Under the pieces are notes generated by a model, which was given only the letters and a program-made list of their open reading frames with translations, was not told the DNA's origin and did no database searches. From the NCBI GenBank assembly GCA_030838265.1, contig JAUTXA010000030.1:1-8032 (forward strand): a DNA stretch of 8,032 bases, given 5' to 3'. Made by a program: the position numbers and the translations under genes. This DNA comes from Actinomycetota bacterium. Lineage in GTDB: Bacteria > Actinomycetota > Acidimicrobiia > Acidimicrobiales > BP-101. This document shows positions 5,703 to 8,032 of this stretch, piece after piece. Position 1 is the first letter of the stretch. The number at the start of each line of letters is the position of its first letter.

Positions 5703-6839
5703 CTACGACCGCCCTCCGACCAAGTTCAACAGCTCGCCGGCCACCCACCATTGGGCCGGACGTCCGGTCACCGGGCGCGGTCCCTCGACAGGAGCGACGA
5801 TTCCTCGCTCGGCCAGCTGAGCGAGCGCCAATCGGGCCGCTTGGGGGCTGACGTCGCACAAGTCGGCTACCACACCCGCAGTCAGGGCCGGGTGGGCCGG
5901 CAACAGGTCGATGATCCGGTGGGCCACCGCGTCCTGGCGAAGGTCGGCGGTGATCGTTCGCCATCGCTCGAGCAATGCCGCCGCGGCGTCAAGCACCGCG
6001 CTGCTTCCTGCGGCCGCCGCCTCTACCGCCTCGGCGAACCACCGGACCCATCCCTCGACATCGCCCTGGCGGAAGCGGGTGAGCCCGGCCAGGTACCCGC
6101 CAACATGGCGCGCCAGCTGAACGGACACCGGCGGCGGCACGGGAACGGCGAGTCGCGACGACAACGTCCGGCTGATCAAAATTCTCCCGATGCGGCCATT
6201 GCCGTCGGCGAACGGGTGGATGACCTCGAACTGGCCGTGGGCGATGGCCGCCTGCGAGATGGCGTCGAGGTCAGTGCGGGCGAGAAAGGCGACCAGGTCA
6301 TCAACGAGATCTGCGATGTGGCTCGGCGGAGGCGGCACGTAGGCGGCCACCAAGGGGTTGGCGCCTCCGACCCACCCAAGTCGGTCGCGCCAACGGCCCA
6401 CCAGAGTCGGGTCGAGGTCGGCGTGGCTCATGAGGCGCTTGTGCCAGGCCCTCAGCTTGGCCGGCGTGACGGGACGGGGATCGGACAAGGCCTCGGCCAC
6501 CACGGCCAAGTTGTCAGCGATCCAACCTGCCGTTTCCGGCGACAGCGCGGCGGCGGTTCGACCGTCCCTCGCCGCCTCGATGAGCGCCACCTCGGCGACC
6601 GGCGCCCGCACGCCTTCAATGGCGCTCGACGCCAGACCCTCGGAGCGAAGCAGGAGCCGGGCGGGCACCTCGAGCGGGCCCGCCGAGCGATCGCCCATGC
6701 GGATCACGCCGGCGGTGGCTCGCTCGGTTGCCCGCACGGTGGGTGCGGACCATGCGGCCTTTACGCGGACGATGCGGCCGGGGATCCAAGCGTCGACGGG
6801 CCGCCCTTCCCACGTTGCCCGCACTGTCCGACCGGCCAT
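5703..6839 (-). CDS. Fic-domain protein (probable AMP transferase, class II)
   Basis: This 378-residue protein carries the complete Fic motif HPFADGNGRIGR (208-219), including catalytic H208 and the phosphate-binding GNGR. Fic enzymes usually move AMP from ATP to a hydroxyl side chain of a target protein. The inhibitory helix motif [S/T]xxxE[G/N] is present as SSAIEG (71-76) ahead of the Fic core, with E75 as the expected blocking glutamate, so it is a class II, self-inhibited type with no separate antitoxin needed. A Fic_N-like region covers about 35-110. The C-terminus (about 300-375) looks like a winged helix, with SPQAARLALAQLAERGIV as its helix-turn-helix and a wing up to WWVAGELL. ATG 6839 has AAAGGA seven bases upstream. 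The target is unknown. The promoter carries a strong inverted repeat. Confidence 0.93.
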   Translation of the reverse strand: MAGRTVRATWEGRPVDAWIPGRIVRVKAAWSAPTVRATERATAGVIRMGDRSAGPLEVPARLLLRSEGLASSAIEGVRAPVAEVALIEAARDGRTAAALSPETAGWIADNLAVVAEALSDPRPVTPAKLRAWHKRLMSHADLDPTLVGRWRDRLGWVGGANPLVAAYVPPPPSHIADLVDDLVAFLARTDLDAISQAAIAHGQFEVIHPFADGNGRIGRILISRTLSSRLAVPVPPPVSVQLARHVGGYLAGLTRFRQGDVEGWVRWFAEAVEAAAAGSSAVLDAAAALLERWRTITADLRQDAVAHRIIDLLPAHPALTAGVVADLCDVSPQAARLALAQLAERGIVAPVEGPRPVTGRPAQWWVAGELLNLVGGRS

Positions 6840-6845
6840 CCGGCG

Positions 6846-6896
6846 ATCCTTTCGTATCCCCCCGACTTACGAAAGGATACCGTCATATCCTTGCGA
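6846..6896. promoter_or_regulatory. Inverted repeat plus third half-site upstream of fic
   Basis: ATCCTTTCGTA (6846-6856) is perfectly inverted as TACGAAAGGAT (6868-6878) with an 11-base spacer. A third, near-matching half-site, ATCCTTGCGA, lies at 6887-6896, and AAGGATA (6873-6879) pairs with TATCCTT (6886-6892). The arrangement is three alternating half-sites, which suits a dimeric repressor. On the minus strand the proximal arm contains AAAGGA (6852-6847), the probable Shine-Dalgarno sequence of the Fic gene, seven bases before its ATG. A bound protein could therefore block transcription, or the RNA hairpin could hide the ribosome site. The Fic protein's own winged helix is a candidate binder. 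Confidence 0.75.
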
Positions 6897-7037
6897 AACC
6901 CAGCCCATGCCACCTGAGGGGCCGGAGCCGGTACCTTGGGGGTGCGGCCACATGTCGTGGCCCACCATCAGCCTCGGCTCCCGGCGGCGCGCCAGCGCCC
7001 CGATCCGATCCTCCTGGGCCACAGCGAGGAGACACGG

Positions 7038-7283
7038 ATGTCGATCCGAACCAAGACCGAGGCCGCCGAGACCGTCATCGACTTGACCGGCACCAGCAAC
7101 TTCATCGGACCGCTGCTGCCGAGTCCGGCCGCCGCCACGGTGGCGCCCACTTGCCTGGCCAGCGTGTTCCCCGGCCATCACTGCGGCCGTCCCGTCAGCG
7201 ACGGTCAGGAGCTGTGCAACTCGCACTCGGCCATGGGGTGGTCAGCCGCCGTCCCCGTCGGCGCGCACCCGTCCGTCCACTAG
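7038..7283 (+). CDS. Small Cys/His protein, possible zinc-binding knuckle
   Basis: This 81-residue protein is not recognised as a named family. ATG 7038 has a good GAGGAG at 7026-7031, six bases upstream. The first half is hydrophilic then Pro/Ala-rich. The second half has C39-x9-C49-x10-C60-x2-H63, reading HHCGRPVSDGQELCNSH from 47 to 63. This spacing resembles short zinc knuckles of the form C..C-G-R-P...G..LC..H seen in many small actinobacterial proteins, so zinc binding is plausible. No signal peptide or membrane segment is visible. Its TAG overlaps the stop of the convergent ATPase gene through the shared CTAG. That neighbour may be related in function, but nothing in the sequence proves it. 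That it is a real gene rests on the ribosome site and the motif. Confidence 0.65.
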   Translation: MSIRTKTEAAETVIDLTGTSNFIGPLLPSPAAATVAPTCLASVFPGHHCGRPVSDGQELCNSHSAMGWSAAVPVGAHPSVH

Positions 7284-7651
7284 ACCCGCGCTTCGAACCA
7301 CACCCGCTTGCCGCCGGTGACGGGCTCGCAGCCCCACCGGTCGGCCAGGCGGGCGACGAGGGCCAGGCCGCGCCCGCGTACCGCGGTGGGCGGGGTGTCG
7401 AGGTTGAGCTGCGGCTGGCCTGGGCTCGAGTCGATCACGTCGACCCGCAACCGCCGATCGGTGAGGTCGAGGGTCATGGTGTAGGGAGCGTGGGCGTGCT
7501 GGACGGCGTTGGTCGTCAGCTCGCTCGTCATCAGGGCGACGTCGCCGACCCGATCCTCGCCCCAGCCTTCGGCCCGCAGGAGGCGCACGACCTGTTGCCG
7601 ACTGAGCGCGACGCTGCCGGCGTCGGCTGGCATCGTGTAGGCCTTGCGCAT
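7280..7651 (-). CDS. RsbW/SpoIIAB-like ATP-binding protein (anti-sigma kinase type)
   Basis: This 123-residue protein is a stand-alone HATPase_c_2 (GHKL) domain. The N-box reads SELTTNAVQHA (43-53) with E44 and N48. The G1-like region is DVIDSSPGQP (71-80), and the G2-like motif is GRGLALVARLADRWG (93-107), followed by GGKRVWFEARV at the end. Such proteins in actinobacteria act as anti-sigma factors or serine kinases on anti-anti-sigma partners; many have unknown partners. I chose ATG 7651 (MRKAYTMPADAGSVALSRQQ). ATG 7633 is a possible shorter start, and longer frames to 7771 look non-coding. The gene converges on the small Cys/His gene and is divergent from a probable PP2C phosphatase, fitting a partner-switching pair. 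A SigF/SigB-like promoter motif lies upstream. Confidence 0.9.
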   Translation of the reverse strand: MRKAYTMPADAGSVALSRQQVVRLLRAEGWGEDRVGDVALMTSELTTNAVQHAHAPYTMTLDLTDRRLRVDVIDSSPGQPQLNLDTPPTAVRGRGLALVARLADRWGCEPVTGGKRVWFEARV

Positions 7652-7685
7652 CGGCTCGTTCGCCCCTTCGGCTTGGCTGGAGGCC

Positions 7686-7710
7686 CACGAGGTCTGGGTA
7701 GAACCTCGTG
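7686..7710. promoter_or_regulatory. 8-bp inverted repeat upstream of the ATPase gene
   Basis: CACGAGGT (7686-7693) is perfectly inverted as ACCTCGTG (7703-7710) across nine bases. It ends 35 bp before the ATPase ATG. It could be an operator or a hairpin at the 5' end of the leader, next to the SigF-like promoter motif. Confidence 0.55.
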
Positions 7711-7714
7711 CCCC

Positions 7715-7740
7715 GTACCCCGCGGCGGGCATGCCCAACC
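7715..7740 (-). promoter_or_regulatory. Possible SigF/SigB-type promoter for the ATPase gene
   Basis: On the minus strand GGTT (7740-7737), 16 bases, then GGGTAC (7720-7715) resembles the GGTTT-N15-16-GGGTA form used by SigF/SigB-type factors. Start of transcription would fall near 7708, about 57 bases before the ATG. In GC-rich DNA such G-rich strings occur by chance, so this is suggestive only; the anti-sigma-type product makes it more interesting. Confidence 0.35.
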
Positions 7741-7784
7741 CACGGTGCCGCCGACTTCTGCACCTCGGCAACGAGTCGCGGGTG

Positions 7785-7800
7785 TATCGTCACGAGTGAC
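7785..7800 (+). promoter_or_regulatory. Candidate -10 and small dyad ahead of the phosphatase gene
   Basis: TATCGT (7785-7790) could be a -10 box, and GTCAC-GA-GTGAC (7789-7800) is a perfect small dyad overlapping it, 60-76 bp before the ATG at 7861. No matching -35 hexamer was found. Confidence 0.25.
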
Positions 7801-7860
7801 ACGCCTGCTCCGGACCCCTGGCAGCGCACGACACGCGGCGCATCACACCAGGAGACAGCA

Positions 7861-8032
7861 ATGGCAGTCATCGAGCGGCCGGAGGGTGCCGAGTACCGCG
7901 AGCCTGTCCTGCGGGAGTCGGCCTACCACCTCGCCCTGATCGAGCTCCAAGAGGCCATCCAGCCGCCGCTGCCCGACCTGCTCGACCCCGAACTCGGTGT
8001 GCGCTACGTGCCCGCCGACCAGGCCAGCGCCG
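7861..8032 (+). CDS. Probable SpoIIE/RsbU-type PP2C phosphatase, N-terminus only
   Basis: The frame opens at ATG 7861 with AGGAGA at 7850-7855 and stays open for 57 codons to the window edge. The piece LQEAIQPPLPD (29-39) followed by GVRYVPADQASA (46-57) matches the lead-in of SpoIIE/RsbU-type serine phosphatases, where LQ.AL.PP.LP is followed by ARY.PA and then the VGGDWYD metal-binding motif, which would lie just past the edge. Such enzymes dephosphorylate anti-anti-sigma factors, counteracting RsbW-like kinases such as the divergent neighbour. No GAF or PAS sensor precedes the catalytic part; only about 25 residues do. The catalytic motif is out of view, so the call rests on the lead-in pattern and context. 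Confidence 0.6.
   Translation, partial: MAVIERPEGAEYREPVLRESAYHLALIELQEAIQPPLPDLLDPELGVRYVPADQASA

Noticed and set aside
4944..6917. 657-residue open frame on the plus strand
   Set aside because: It lies antisense to both the LLM and Fic genes, which have clear family motifs. Its translation is Arg/Gly/His-rich without any domain; long antisense frames are usual in DNA this GC-rich.
7652..7771. Longer N-terminus for the RsbW-like ATPase
   Set aside because: The extra 40 residues are low-complexity, unlike the compact family, and would cover the inverted repeat and promoter motif.
6728..7939. 403-residue open frame on the plus strand
   Set aside because: It crosses the Fic start, the small gene and the ATPase gene in other frames and has no domain or ribosome site.

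Overview
The window is very GC-rich DNA, tightly packed with genes and biased to G/C at third codon positions. The order hrcA-dnaJ-rsmE, the perfect CIRCE operator, the F420-type luciferase-like oxidoreductase, the CadI/ArsI-like dioxygenase and the RsbW-like ATPase all point to a high-GC actinobacterium. Finer placement (for example Acidimicrobiia) is only an impression. Nine genes are complete and one runs off the right edge. No tRNA, rRNA, CRISPR array, transposase or integrase was recognised.

Bases 1-262 hold no convincing gene but contain a perfect 42-bp palindrome (186-227). Bases 263-3179 form a minus-strand heat-shock unit: a perfect CIRCE operator, hrcA (repressor), dnaJ (type I co-chaperone) and rsmE (16S rRNA m3U methyltransferase). 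They are separated by 16 bp and then overlap by 20 bp, so they are probably one transcript controlled by HrcA. The ATG of hrcA touches the operator, which suggests a leaderless message.

Bases 3192-4750 look like an arsenic or methylarsenic resistance module. An ArsR-type repressor and an AqpS-like aquaporin overlap by 4 bp on the minus strand. A CadI/ArsI-type C-As lyase is divergent on the plus strand, and a 102-bp control region with dyad repeats lies between. The channel has a non-canonical pore (NPV, and Val where aquaporins have the filter Arg). The likely logic is that the lyase turns methylarsenite into arsenite, which leaves through the channel under ArsR control. No ArsB or Acr3 pump or arsenate reductase is in the window.

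Bases 4785-6839 carry, on the minus strand, a class II Fic AMPylase-type protein with a C-terminal winged helix, followed after 17 bp by a luciferase-like monooxygenase. The Fic gene has a striking 11-bp inverted repeat, plus a third half-site, directly over its ribosome binding site.

Bases 7038-8032 hold a small cysteine/histidine protein (plus), an RsbW/SpoIIAB-like ATPase (minus, sharing a CTAG stop with the small gene), and the start of a probable SpoIIE/RsbU-type PP2C phosphatase (plus, cut by the window edge). The last two suggest a partner-switching signalling locus. A SigF/SigB-like promoter motif lies ahead of the ATPase gene.
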